Below, one piece after another: positions 9,422 through 17,400 of a stretch of DNA of 64,000 bases (positions are counted from its first letter, which is position 1; each line of letters opens with the position of its first letter). The stretch covers positions 1 to 64,000 of the forward strand of contig NZ_FPJO01000029.1 of assembly GCF_900119365.1 (NCBI RefSeq), given 5' to 3'. Made by a program: the position numbers and the translations under genes. The DNA comes from Streptomyces atratus. GTDB lineage: Bacteria; Actinomycetota; Actinomycetes; Streptomycetales; Streptomycetaceae. The notes under the pieces are model-generated. The model saw only the letters and a program-made list of their open reading frames with translations, did no database searches and was not told the DNA's origin.

Positions 9422-10276
9422 CTACGGTTCCGGTACAGGGTTCTCCGTCCGGATCAGGCCGGAGACCATCGCCATGAACCCCTCGTCGAGCATGGTGGCG
9501 GCGGCGGTGTCCCGGGAGGTGTCCAGGCCGGTGTCGTGGCAGGCGATGCTGACGAGGTAGCGGCCGAGCACCGGGTAGGTGCCGAACACCCACTCGCCGT
9601 GGGCGGCGGGGGTGCCGTCGGGGGCGAGGAGGCCGGTGTCGCCCGAGGATCCGGTGGCGAAGCCGAACGAGGAGAAGTCGAGCCGCAGGCCCTGGCCGAG
9701 CGCCTTGGTGTAGGCCTCCTTCAGGGTCCACAGCCGCAGCATGCCCGCGGTCTGTTCGGCCTCCGGGAGCGCGGCGAGCGTGTCCCGTTCCGCCGGGGTG
9801 CAGACCTGGTCCTGGAGCAGGTCGAACGACAGTCTGCGGTCGACGGGTTCGGTGTCGATCCCGATGCGCCCGGTGCGGCTGATGCCTACGGCGATGAGGT
9901 CGTCGGTGTGGGTGAGGCTCAGGTCGATCTGGTCGAAGCCCCGCAGGTAGGGCCGGCCGCCGATCTTGTACGCCAGGTCGAGCTGGGCGGGCGAGGTGCC
10001 GAGCGCGGCGGCCGCCGTGTACTTGACGGCCAGCCGGGACGCCACGAAGCGGTACCGCAGGACGGGGTCGGCGGTCTGCCGGTAGCGCGGCCAGTCCCGC
10101 CCCAGCAGCGGGCGCAGCACCGGGTCGGCGAGGACGGCGGGCAGCCATTCGCCCCAGGTGGTGAACACGGAGGCGTTGCCGCGCCGGGCCAGGCCCTCCC
10201 GTACCGCGTGCCAGGGTCCCTCCGGGCCGGTGGCGTGCACGGGTGCCGTGATGCGCCGTGCGGCTTCCGCCTCCAT
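9422..10276 (-). CDS. Sfp-type 4'-phosphopantetheinyl transferase 1
   Basis: This 284-residue protein contains the two hallmark motifs of Sfp/AcpT-type transferases: IGIDTEPVD (Mg2+/CoA-binding aspartate) and WTLKEAYTKALGQGL. It transfers the phosphopantetheine arm of coenzyme A to the active serine of carrier proteins. It starts at an ATG at 10276 behind a strong GAGGAGG site and lies 20 bp after the acyl-CoA dehydrogenase-like gene, probably in one operon. A second, divergent transferase is at 34971-35795; the window's carriers (type I ACP, type II ACP, tandem ACP) may be shared out between them. Confidence 0.93.
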   Translation of the reverse strand: MEAEAARRITAPVHATGPEGPWHAVREGLARRGNASVFTTWGEWLPAVLADPVLRPLLGRDWPRYRQTADPVLRYRFVASRLAVKYTAAAALGTSPAQLDLAYKIGGRPYLRGFDQIDLSLTHTDDLIAVGISRTGRIGIDTEPVDRRLSFDLLQDQVCTPAERDTLAALPEAEQTAGMLRLWTLKEAYTKALGQGLRLDFSSFGFATGSSGDTGLLAPDGTPAAHGEWVFGTYPVLGRYLVSIACHDTGLDTSRDTAAATMLDEGFMAMVSGLIRTENPVPEP

Positions 10277-10296
10277 GGGCGGCCTCCTCGGGCCGT

Positions 10297-12075
10297 TCAC
10301 TGGGCCAGTTCGGTGGAGTCGAGGTCGTAGCTGAGGCCGGTGCGGTAGCGGCGTACGAGTTCGTCGAGGACCTGGGCGCGGCAGTCCTCGGGGAGCTCCG
10401 GCAGCGGGATGCCGAGGCGCCCGCCGATCCGGGTGAGGGCGAGTACGGCCCAGGCGGGCGCGGCGAGGAAGGGCTCGCTGCCGTCCTGGCCTTCCCAGGT
10501 GGCCAGGATCGCGGCGGCCGCGAGAACGAGGGAGTAGCGGTCGCTGAGTACGCACCAGGCGGGGTCGGCGAGGGCGGCGGCGCCGGGCGGGATGGCCCGG
10601 CACTGCTCGCGCAGGGCGCGCAGTTCGTCGACGAACGCCTCGGCGAGATCGGCGAGGACGGCGAGCTGGCCGCCGACGTTCCGTACCTCTGCCAGCCGGG
10701 CGGCGGCGCCGTCGAGGGAGGCGGCGAGGAAGTCGCCGCCTCCGGCGATGCCGAGAAGCCGGTAGTCGAGTCGGGGCAGCCCGGCGCCGGAGCGGAACAG
10801 CTCGGGCGGCGGTTCCGCGTCCCGGAACCAGGCGCTCTCGGCGAGGGTGCGCAGCTGGGGCACGATCACGGCCTGGCAGGCGGCGGTTCCGGCGTGGCCG
10901 AGTCCGGCGACGGGCAGGTCCCGGGAGAGCTTGTCGAGTGCGCCGTATTCGGGGGTGCCGTGCTCGTAGCCGTGGGAGCCGAGGACTCCGGCCAGTTCCT
11001 CCAGGCTCTCCCGCAGCAGGTCGGGTACGACGTACTTGACGGCGGCGGCGAGGATGTGGGTGCGGTCGGGCAGCAGGCTCAGGGCACGCAGCGCGACGGT
11101 GGCCATGCTGTCGCAGGCGAGCAGGTCGGCGAAGACTCCGGCGAGCGGCTTGTGCAGTCGGCGGGCGATGGGGCGGCTGCGGCCGGTGGTGGCGGCGCGG
11201 ACGGCGGAGTGCAGTACGGTGCCGGCGGCGGCGACGGCCGTCGCGGCGATGACGCAGCGGTTGACCTGGTAGGTGCGCAGCGCCAGGGCCACGCCTTCGC
11301 CCATCCGTCCGACGAGGGCGTCGGCCGGGATGTCGCAGTCGGTGAACCGGAGCCCGGAGAACAGGTTTCCCCGCATGCCTGCGGTGAACACCCGGGGCAG
11401 TGCGCTGATCGCGGCGGTGAGTTCGCCGGGTTCGAGGAGCAGCACGGAGTGGCTGAGGGGGGTGCGGGCCGGGTCGGTGCGTGCGTATACGACGTAGGTG
11501 CCGGAGACGGCCGCGTTGATGATGACGTCCTTGCGGCCGGCCAGCGTGAAGCCGCCGCCGGGGCGGGGCCGGGCGGTGAACTCGTCGCGCAGGATGGCGT
11601 TGGAGTGGGCCAGTTCGTGGTGGACGATCGAGGCGCGGCCACCCGCGAGCAGCAGGTCTGCCGTGGTGCGTCGCTGCGCGGGGGTACCGGCCGCCCATAC
11701 GGCGGAGGTGGCGAACAGCGAGGTGATACCGGCTCCGAAGCCGAGCGCGAGATCACGGCGGAAGACCGGGCGCAGCACCTTGACGAGCAGGTCGGCGCGG
11801 GTGAGCCGGCCGCCGAACTCGGCGGGTACGAACTCGGCGCCCAGCCCCGCCTCGACGAGGAGCCGCTCGGTGGCGGCGGGCGGTTCGTGGCGCTCGTCGG
11901 CGGCGAAGAGGGCGCGCAGGCCGTGGGGGTTGGCGGGGTCGTAGGGGTCGCCCAGCAGAGCTTCGAGCCGGGCGGCCCGGCGCAGGGCGTCGGTCTCCTC
12001 GGCGGCACGCCCCGCGATCCGCTCCGCGTGGATCTGGGTGGTGGCCATGGTGGCGTGGATCAGCTCCTTCGTCAC
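10297..12075 (-). CDS. Acyl-CoA dehydrogenase-family flavoprotein
   Basis: This 592-residue protein has the acyl-CoA dehydrogenase fold: an N-terminal helical part, a middle beta domain with SIVHHELAHSNA and FTLAGRKDVIINAA, and a C-terminal helical flavin-binding part (YQVNRCVIAA, GSHGYEHGTPEYG). Such enzymes use FAD to oxidise acyl thioesters or, in natural-product clusters, to desaturate or oxidise carrier-bound intermediates. It is longer than the typical 380-400 residues, closer to the long-chain class. The GTG at 12075 (AGGA 7 nt upstream) is preferred; ATG at 12048 is an alternative. A heptamer SARP box lies about 125 bp upstream. The substrate cannot be told from sequence. Confidence 0.82.
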   Translation of the reverse strand: MTKELIHATMATTQIHAERIAGRAAEETDALRRAARLEALLGDPYDPANPHGLRALFAADERHEPPAATERLLVEAGLGAEFVPAEFGGRLTRADLLVKVLRPVFRRDLALGFGAGITSLFATSAVWAAGTPAQRRTTADLLLAGGRASIVHHELAHSNAILRDEFTARPRPGGGFTLAGRKDVIINAAVSGTYVVYARTDPARTPLSHSVLLLEPGELTAAISALPRVFTAGMRGNLFSGLRFTDCDIPADALVGRMGEGVALALRTYQVNRCVIAATAVAAAGTVLHSAVRAATTGRSRPIARRLHKPLAGVFADLLACDSMATVALRALSLLPDRTHILAAAVKYVVPDLLRESLEELAGVLGSHGYEHGTPEYGALDKLSRDLPVAGLGHAGTAACQAVIVPQLRTLAESAWFRDAEPPPELFRSGAGLPRLDYRLLGIAGGGDFLAASLDGAAARLAEVRNVGGQLAVLADLAEAFVDELRALREQCRAIPPGAAALADPAWCVLSDRYSLVLAAAAILATWEGQDGSEPFLAAPAWAVLALTRIGGRLGIPLPELPEDCRAQVLDELVRRYRTGLSYDLDSTELAQ

Positions 12076-12198
12076 GGGACAGTCCTGGGGAGGGGGCTGA
12101 ACATGTCCGCGAAGCGGCCGGGCGGCACTTCGTCGGCACACCCGGTGGCCGCGGGGGCGGGTCCGTTCCTGTGCGCGGGAATCCAGCGTCGCCAGAGG

Positions 12199-12216
12199 CG
12201 CTCGACATCCGCTTGA
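12199..12216 (-). promoter_or_regulatory. SARP-type heptamer box upstream of the acyl-CoA dehydrogenase-like gene
   Basis: Read on the - strand this is TCAAGCG-GATG-TCGAGCG, two direct heptamers with an 11-bp period. This is the arrangement known for SARPs such as DnrI, whose heptamer is close to TCGAGC(G/C). The interval 12076-12473 holds no gene that I can support besides this site. Confidence 0.65.
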
Positions 12217-12473
12217 GGCGGCCTGCAGCCGGGCCGGGGAGGGGCCGGGAGCCGCTGGTGGGACGCCGGGCCGGACGTACGGCTTCCGGTCAGCCCCGTT
12301 CCCGGCCGGGTGCGTGGAGCCGCCCGGCGACGCCGAGGGCCGCACGCGTTTCGCGGCCGGGCCGGGTGTCCGCGGGGTCGGGCCCGCAGGGGTGCGGGTG
12401 GGGGAATCCGGCCCGTACCGGGGTCCGTACCGCGTCGGCGGTGTGGGAGACCTGGCAGGCCTCGCGCAGCAGA

Positions 12474-12860
12474 TTACCCGGGCGAGAGCGGCTGCCGGCC
12501 CGGTCCGGGCCCCATGCTCCGGCCGGTCGTCGCGCACACCAGCGGGATCGCCCGGAGCCTCCAGGACTGCCAGAGCCGGAAGGCGGCTACATGGAACGCG
12601 AACAGGGCGGGCTGCCCGGATTCGGACCGGCGGATCAGAGCCGCGTCGACTCCGCCTTCGGGGGCGAACACCACGGCGGCCAGCGGTAGGCGCAGCCAGT
12701 GGTCCAGCGCGCCGCGCACGGTGTCGTACGCGGCGCGGAAGACGGGAAAGGCGCCGTACAGCTCGCGGCCGAGGCCGGGCCGGATTCCGGCGCCGCTGTG
12801 AAGAGCACAGTCACCTCGGGACCGGCCGGCGCCGGTGGGCGACGAGCGCCGGGGTGTCAT
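12474..12860 (-). pseudogene. Acyltransferase (AT) domain remnant
   Basis: This 128-codon frame opens with ATGA overlapping the stop of the monooxygenase gene. It contains a clear N-terminal piece of a PKS/FabD-type malonyl transferase (GAGIRPGLGRELYGAFPVF, then SGQPALFAFHVAAFRLWQSW). The fragment stops before the catalytic GHSxGE. The expected first beta strand (TVLFT) is in the +1 frame just before SGAG, so a small indel separates them. Complete ATs are about 300 residues. I read it as a decayed free-standing acyltransferase; a very short functional protein is unlikely. Confidence 0.7.
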
Positions 12861-13153
12861 CGGGCACGGGGCGCCGCCTCCACCGTCTCGTACAGACCGG
12901 GCTCGGGGGTGGCCAGGGGGCCGAGGTCCTTGACCAGGGCCTGGAACTCCTCGCTGCGCACGGCCCGCTGGTGGGCGGCGGGGTCCTCCCAGACGGCGAG
13001 TTCGAGGAAGACCCGCTCGTCGCCGAGGCTGCGCAGGGCCTCGTGGCCGAGGTAGCCGGGCTGGTTGCTCATGTAGGCGGTCAGGCGGTCCTTGACGGCC
13101 AGGAACTCGTCGATGTCGCCGTGGACGGTCAGCTTGTTGACGAAGGTCACCAT
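12857..13153 (-). CDS. ABM-fold (antibiotic biosynthesis monooxygenase-type) small oxygenase
   Basis: This 98-residue protein has the ferredoxin-like ABM pattern: VTFVNKLTVHGDIDEFLAVKD, then FLELAVWEDPAAHQRAVRSEEF. The family includes cofactor-free oxygenases of the ActVA-Orf6 type that oxidise anthrone or naphthol intermediates to quinones, and also related proteins of uncertain role. The ATG at 13153 follows GAGGAG. A SARP-type box at 13263-13280 lies about 110 bp upstream. In this aromatic polyketide setting quinone formation is a reasonable guess, but catalytic residues cannot be confirmed by eye. Confidence 0.8.
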   Translation of the reverse strand: MVTFVNKLTVHGDIDEFLAVKDRLTAYMSNQPGYLGHEALRSLGDERVFLELAVWEDPAAHQRAVRSEEFQALVKDLGPLATPEPGLYETVEAAPRAR

Positions 13154-13262
13154 GTGAGGCTCCTCGGGTCGGCCACGGCAGCGGTGCCGTTTACGGGTAC
13201 GGGGCGGGACCGCCCCTGCGGATGCCACGCTCGGCGAGGAGGCTCAAGGAACCCCGGAAGAG

Positions 13263-13280
13263 CGCTCGACTTCCGCTTGA
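13263..13280 (-). promoter_or_regulatory. SARP-type heptamer box upstream of the ABM monooxygenase gene
   Basis: On the - strand the site reads TCAAGCG-GAAG-TCGAGCG: two heptamers, 4-bp spacer, 11-bp period. It is nearly identical to the box at 12199-12216. Confidence 0.65.
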
Positions 13281-13764
13281 GGAAGTGTGGTGATCCGGCG
13301 GAGGGCCCAGGCCGCTTCCGGCGGGGTCCGGGGCCTGGCCGTGCCGGTTCCTCCTGGTGTTCCGGGGCGGTCCTCGGCGGCCTCGGATTGCGCCGCCGGG
13401 CACCGTCGGATTCCGGCCGGACGGAAAACCGGCAGAGCTTGCTGTTTTCCGTACCGACAGCACGGCGGTATTCGGGCCGGTGAAGTGATCCGGATTCTTC
13501 GGACCGTCCGTTCCATGCGGAAGGAAGAAATCCGGCCGGTATCCCGGTGGTAATTCGCGGTCCGGACCGGTGGCGTCCCGGCGCGGCCCCGAACGGGCGG
13601 CCCGGGGCGTGGGCCGGGCGCCGGAAGCACAGCGGACCACATGCCGGATACGCCCCTCACGCCCCCCTATCCCACATACGCCCGGGTCCGCCGTCGTAGG
13701 GGGTGCGAGGACCGCCGACCCCAGAGTGCGGCCGTCGTCATGGATCTGACGGGAGTTCCGAAAT

Positions 13765-13782
13765 AACTTGAGGCTTCCTCGA
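13765..13782 (+). promoter_or_regulatory. SARP-type heptamer box upstream of the PqqD-like gene
   Basis: The + strand reads AACTTGA-GGCT-TCCTCGA, which is TCGAGGA-AGCC-TCAAGTT on the other strand, again with an 11-bp period. It ends 63 bp before the GTG at 13845. Confidence 0.5.
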
Positions 13783-13844
13783 TCGGTTGAAGAGAACCGA
13801 CGCTCAGGAAGTGTCTCCGGGTGATCCCGGCACTGGAGGTGTCC

Positions 13845-14129
13845 GTGCGTGTTCGACCGATGCCCGGGGTGAGTGTCGCCTCGGTGGACGCCACCGGTCG
13901 CCTGGAACTCCTGGCGGAATCACCGGTGGGAACAATGCGCTACCGGTGCGGTCCGGTGGGCACCGCCATGTGGATCGCGCTCCGCCAGTACGAGGGCGAC
14001 ACGGGTGCCGCCGCGCGGCTGCTCGCGGAATTGTGGAATACCGCGCCCGAGAATGCGCGTGCCGATCTCGACATATGGGTCGAGGAAATGCGCGACGCGG
14101 GTCTCATGTGCGCGGAGCCCTGCCCCTGA
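13845..14129 (+). CDS. PqqD-like (RRE-fold) small protein
   Basis: This 94-residue protein shows the PqqD/RRE pattern: an N-terminal beta-rich part (VASVDATGRLELLAESPVG), then GPVGTAMWIALRQYEGD, a helical stretch, and a C-terminal DLDIWVEEMRDAGLM helix. PqqD domains are small winged-helix folds that bind peptide substrates in PQQ and other RiPP pathways. No precursor peptide or RiPP enzyme is visible nearby, so its job here is unknown. The GTG at 13845 is preferred because GGAGG precedes it by 5 nt; starts further upstream lack such a site. It precedes the second LAL gene by about 100 bp. Confidence 0.65.
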   Translation: MRVRPMPGVSVASVDATGRLELLAESPVGTMRYRCGPVGTAMWIALRQYEGDTGAAARLLAELWNTAPENARADLDIWVEEMRDAGLMCAEPCP

Positions 14130-14167
14130 ACCCGACCCCTACCCGCCCTCAGCGGTGGCTCGACCAC

Positions 14168-14205
14168 CCCTGTAGGCGCAGACTTCACCCTGTCCCGGTT
14201 AGGGG
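14168..14205 (+). promoter_or_regulatory. Conserved upstream element of LAL regulator gene 2
   Basis: CCCTGTAGGC-N9-ACCCT-N8-TAGGGG, matching the element at 2587-2624 block by block with identical spacing, ends 25 bp before the ATG at 14231. Confidence 0.55.
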
Positions 14206-14230
14206 TGGACCTTCATCAACAGGGGCGAGT

Positions 14231-16864
14231 ATGCGATTGGTCGGCAGGACATCGGTGATCGACGCCTTGGACGAGGCGCTCGCGGACTGCACGGCGGGCG
14301 GCTCCCACACCGTCCTGATCGAGGGCGCCGCCGGATGCGGCCGAAGCGTCCTGGCCGACACCGTCACCGAGCGGGCGGCCGAGGCCGGCGTCCTGGTCCT
14401 GTCCGCCGTCGCCACATCGGCCGAGCGGCAGTTCCCCCGGGGCGTGCTGCGGCAGCTCGTCCACCGGGCAACGGGGTTCCGGCTGCCCGACGACGGCCCC
14501 GGCGGTGAGCCCTCGCGGGTGGAGGCCCTGCGGGAGTTCTGCGACCGGGTGTGCGAACTGAGCCTGGACCGGCCGGTGCTGCTCTGCGTCGACGATGTGC
14601 AGCATGCCGACGCCGAATCCCTGCGCCATCTCCAGTACCTGGTGCGCCATGCGCGCGGGTCCCGGGTCCTCGTCGTCCTCACGGGTTCGCCGCACGCGCC
14701 GTCGCAGGACCCCTTTTTCACCACCGAGCTGATGCGCCAGCCCCACTTCCGCCGGCTCCGGATCGGTCCGCTCTCCCGTACACAGACGGCCCGGTTCCTG
14801 GACCAGGACGGCTGCGGGGACCTCGGCGCGGACGAGGCGCACCGGATCGGCGGAGGCAACCCCCTGCTGCTGCGCGCCCTGACCGACGAGTACGCGGACA
14901 CGGCCGGGGACACGCACGACGAGGCGGTGTTCCCCGCCCCCGGCGGCCCGTTCGCGCAGGCGGTCGTCGCCTGTGTGCACCGGGCCGGGCCGGTCGCCAC
15001 CGCCGTGGCCCGCGCCGTGGCGCTGCTCGGGGACCACGCCTCCCCCGCACGCGTCGCCGGGGCGGCGGACCTGAGCGGCGCCGCCGCGGCCCGGGGCCTC
15101 GCCGCGCTGCGGGCGGCCGGCCTTCTCGACGGCGTACGGTTCCGGCACCCGGCCGTGCGGGACGCGGTGCTGGAGGAGACCGGTCCGGCCACCCGGGGCA
15201 GGCTGCTCCGGCACACCGCACGAGTGCTGCACGAGGACGGCGTGCCGGCCCCGGCGGTCGCCGAACTGCTGCTCATCGCGGCGGCGGACGGCGAGGTGGC
15301 GACGGGCGAACCGTGGGACGCCGAGGTGCTGCGCGAGGCGGCGGAGAAGTCCCTCGCGCGGGGCGAGGCCCGGACGGCGGTACGCCTGCTCGAACTCGCC
15401 CTCGAAACCGGCGCCGACGACCAGGTGCGGGCCTCGCTGGGCATCCGGCTGGCCCAGATCACGGCACGCTTCGACCCGGCCGCCGCCGAACGGCGCGTGG
15501 ACGACCTGCTGGAGACGGTGCGCTCCGGCCGGCCGGCCACCGGGCACGAACAGCCGCTGGCCGGGCTGCTGCTGGCCCAGGGACGGGTCTCCGACGCGGC
15601 GGAGCTGATCCTTGGCACCGGCGCCGGCGAGGCCGGTGCCACGCCCCTGGACGCGATGGTCGACACCTCCCCCGGTGCCGCGGAACGGCTGTTGCGGTCG
15701 GCCCGGCTGACGGATGCCACGCTCGCGCCGCTCGCCCAGGCCGTGACCTCGCTCCTGTGCTCCGAGCAGCCGGACCTGGCGGTGCGGTGGAGCCGCAAGC
15801 TGCTCGACGAGGCGGACCGCTGCCAGGCTCCGGGCTGGAGCTCCGTGTTCGGGACGCTGCACGCCGAGTCCCTGCTGCGGCTCGGCGATCTGCGCGGCGC
15901 CCACACCCGTGCGACGGCTGCCCTCGCGGTGCTCCCCGCGCAGGGCCACGGAACCTTCTCGTGCGCGCCGACGGCGGTGCTCGTCCGCGCGTGCACGGCG
16001 ATGGGCCAGTACACCGAGGCCTCGCGCCTGACCGAGCGGCAGCTGCCGCGACGGCAGCTGATGAGCCTGCACGGACTGGCGTATCTGCGCGCCCGCGGAC
16101 TGCACCACCTGGCGGTCCATCAGCCGCACGCGGCATTGGCCGACTTCCTGGAGATCGGCCGGCTGATGGAGAGCTGGGGGGTGGACCGGCCGGCGTTCCT
16201 GCCCTGGCGTACGGATGCGGCGCGGGCTCTGCTGTGCCTCGGGGAGGACCACCGGGCGGAGCAGTTCGCCCTGCGTCAGCTCGCGATGTCCGACGCGCAG
16301 CGCCCGCACGTACGCGGTCTGGCCCTGCGCATGCGGGCGCTGGCCGGGAACTCCCAGCGGCGGCCGACGGTCCTGGCCCAGGCGATCGACGAGCTGCACC
16401 GCTCCGGCGACCGGGTGGAGACGGCCCGTGCGATGGCGGATCTGGGCCGGGCGCTCCAGGAGAACGGCTCCTCGTCGAAGGGCTGCGTGATGGTCCGTTC
16501 GGCGTGGCAGCTCGCGAAGGACACGGGCGCGGCACCGCTGTGCCAGGAGATCCTCCCGGACGCGCCGCTGGCGACGGCGCCGGGCGCCGCCGCGGCCACG
16601 CCGGAGGCACGGACGTCCCGGGCCGGGAAGGCGGACAAGGACCGGCCCGGTACCGCCCCGGCCCGGCTGAGCGGTTCCGAGCAGCGTGTGGCCACGCTGG
16701 CCGCGCAGGGTCTGACCAACCGGGAGATCTCGGCCCGGCTCTTCCTGACGGTGAGCACGGTCGAGCAGCATCTGACGCGGGTCTACCGCAAGCTCCGGAT
16801 CACTTCCCGGGGCGATCTCCCGCTCGATCTGGAGCTCGCCGAGGGCGCCCCGGTCCGCACCTGA
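14231..16864 (+). CDS. LAL-family (LuxR-type) transcriptional regulator 2
   Basis: This 877-residue paralogue of the regulator at 2657-5509 has the same order: N-terminal ATPase, long helical middle, and C-terminal LuxR helix-turn-helix (LSGSEQRVATLAAQGLTNRE, then STVEQHLTRVYRKLRI). The Walker A reads GAAGCGRS (residues 32-39), so the normal lysine is an arginine; Walker B (LLCVDDVQHAD) is intact. Loss of this lysine usually weakens ATP binding or hydrolysis, so the protein may signal differently from its twin. The ATG at 14231 follows AGGGGCGAG. The shared upstream element suggests that both LAL genes answer to the same regulator, perhaps to each other. Confidence 0.92.
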   Translation: MRLVGRTSVIDALDEALADCTAGGSHTVLIEGAAGCGRSVLADTVTERAAEAGVLVLSAVATSAERQFPRGVLRQLVHRATGFRLPDDGPGGEPSRVEALREFCDRVCELSLDRPVLLCVDDVQHADAESLRHLQYLVRHARGSRVLVVLTGSPHAPSQDPFFTTELMRQPHFRRLRIGPLSRTQTARFLDQDGCGDLGADEAHRIGGGNPLLLRALTDEYADTAGDTHDEAVFPAPGGPFAQAVVACVHRAGPVATAVARAVALLGDHASPARVAGAADLSGAAAARGLAALRAAGLLDGVRFRHPAVRDAVLEETGPATRGRLLRHTARVLHEDGVPAPAVAELLLIAAADGEVATGEPWDAEVLREAAEKSLARGEARTAVRLLELALETGADDQVRASLGIRLAQITARFDPAAAERRVDDLLETVRSGRPATGHEQPLAGLLLAQGRVSDAAELILGTGAGEAGATPLDAMVDTSPGAAERLLRSARLTDATLAPLAQAVTSLLCSEQPDLAVRWSRKLLDEADRCQAPGWSSVFGTLHAESLLRLGDLRGAHTRATAALAVLPAQGHGTFSCAPTAVLVRACTAMGQYTEASRLTERQLPRRQLMSLHGLAYLRARGLHHLAVHQPHAALADFLEIGRLMESWGVDRPAFLPWRTDAARALLCLGEDHRAEQFALRQLAMSDAQRPHVRGLALRMRALAGNSQRRPTVLAQAIDELHRSGDRVETARAMADLGRALQENGSSSKGCVMVRSAWQLAKDTGAAPLCQEILPDAPLATAPGAAAATPEARTSRAGKADKDRPGTAPARLSGSEQRVATLAAQGLTNREISARLFLTVSTVEQHLTRVYRKLRITSRGDLPLDLELAEGAPVRT

Positions 16865-16891
16865 GGAACAGAACGCCGCCCGCTTCGTCCC

Positions 16892-17137
16892 TCAGCCCTC
16901 CCCGTCCGGGCGGAAGTTGAGGACGAAGCGGGCGCGTTCGCCGTTGATGCGGCGCCGTACGAACAGCACGGGCTCTCCGTCCGGGGTGCAGCTCACGCCT
17001 TCGCGGACGAGGAGCGGGGTGCCCGCCGGGACGCCGAGCAGGTCGGCGTCGCCGATGTCGGCTCCGATGGCGCTGAAGGCCCGCCAGTCGTATTCCAGGA
17101 CGATGCCGGCGCTCCGGGCCAGGATACGGACGACGTC
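16892..17137 (-). pseudogene. GntR-type regulator remnant (UTRA domain end)
   Basis: On the - strand the frame ending at 16892 reads as the C-terminal half of a UTRA ligand-binding domain (GADIGDADLLGVPAGTPLLV, EPVLFVRRRINGERARFVLN). No GntR helix-turn-helix precedes it; upstream of about 17137 the frame turns into sequence without similarity. It is a 3' fragment left by recombination. Confidence 0.55.
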
Positions 17138-17355
17138 CTCACCGGGCTCGCCACCGAGGCGGCCCTGCTCCTGGGCAGCTTCGGCGCCGACGACGACATC
17201 GTCCTCGATGTGGCCTTCGACCGGGCGGCGGCCGGGGGAGGACTTCCCTTCGACCTCCCTTCCTCCATGCGGGCCGTCGAGGACTCCCGCGAGGACGTCC
17301 CGTTCGACACCGCCGAACCGCTGTTCCGCTGCGGGCACAGCGCGGTCGCGCACTG
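17137..17355 (+). pseudogene. Unassigned gene fragment abutting the UTRA remnant
   Basis: A + strand frame ending with TGA at 17353-17355 encodes about 72 residues of plausible protein (ATEAALLLGSFGADDDIVLD and, near the end, EPLFRCGHSAVAH) but has no start codon with a ribosome-binding site. It begins where the opposite-strand UTRA similarity ends, which looks like a junction of two unrelated gene ends. I do not recognise the family. Confidence 0.3.
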
Positions 17356-17400
17356 ACGCCGTCGCTGCCGGACCTCGCGGACACGCCCCGGGGCCGTCGG

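Larger units (their letters stand above)
13154..13844. other. Divergent intergenic region without a supported gene
   Basis: This 690-bp stretch lies between the leftward monooxygenase gene and the rightward PqqD-like gene. Open frames here have no recognisable product. The two SARP-type boxes at 13263-13280 and 13765-13782 flank it and fit the two divergent promoters. Confidence 0.6.
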
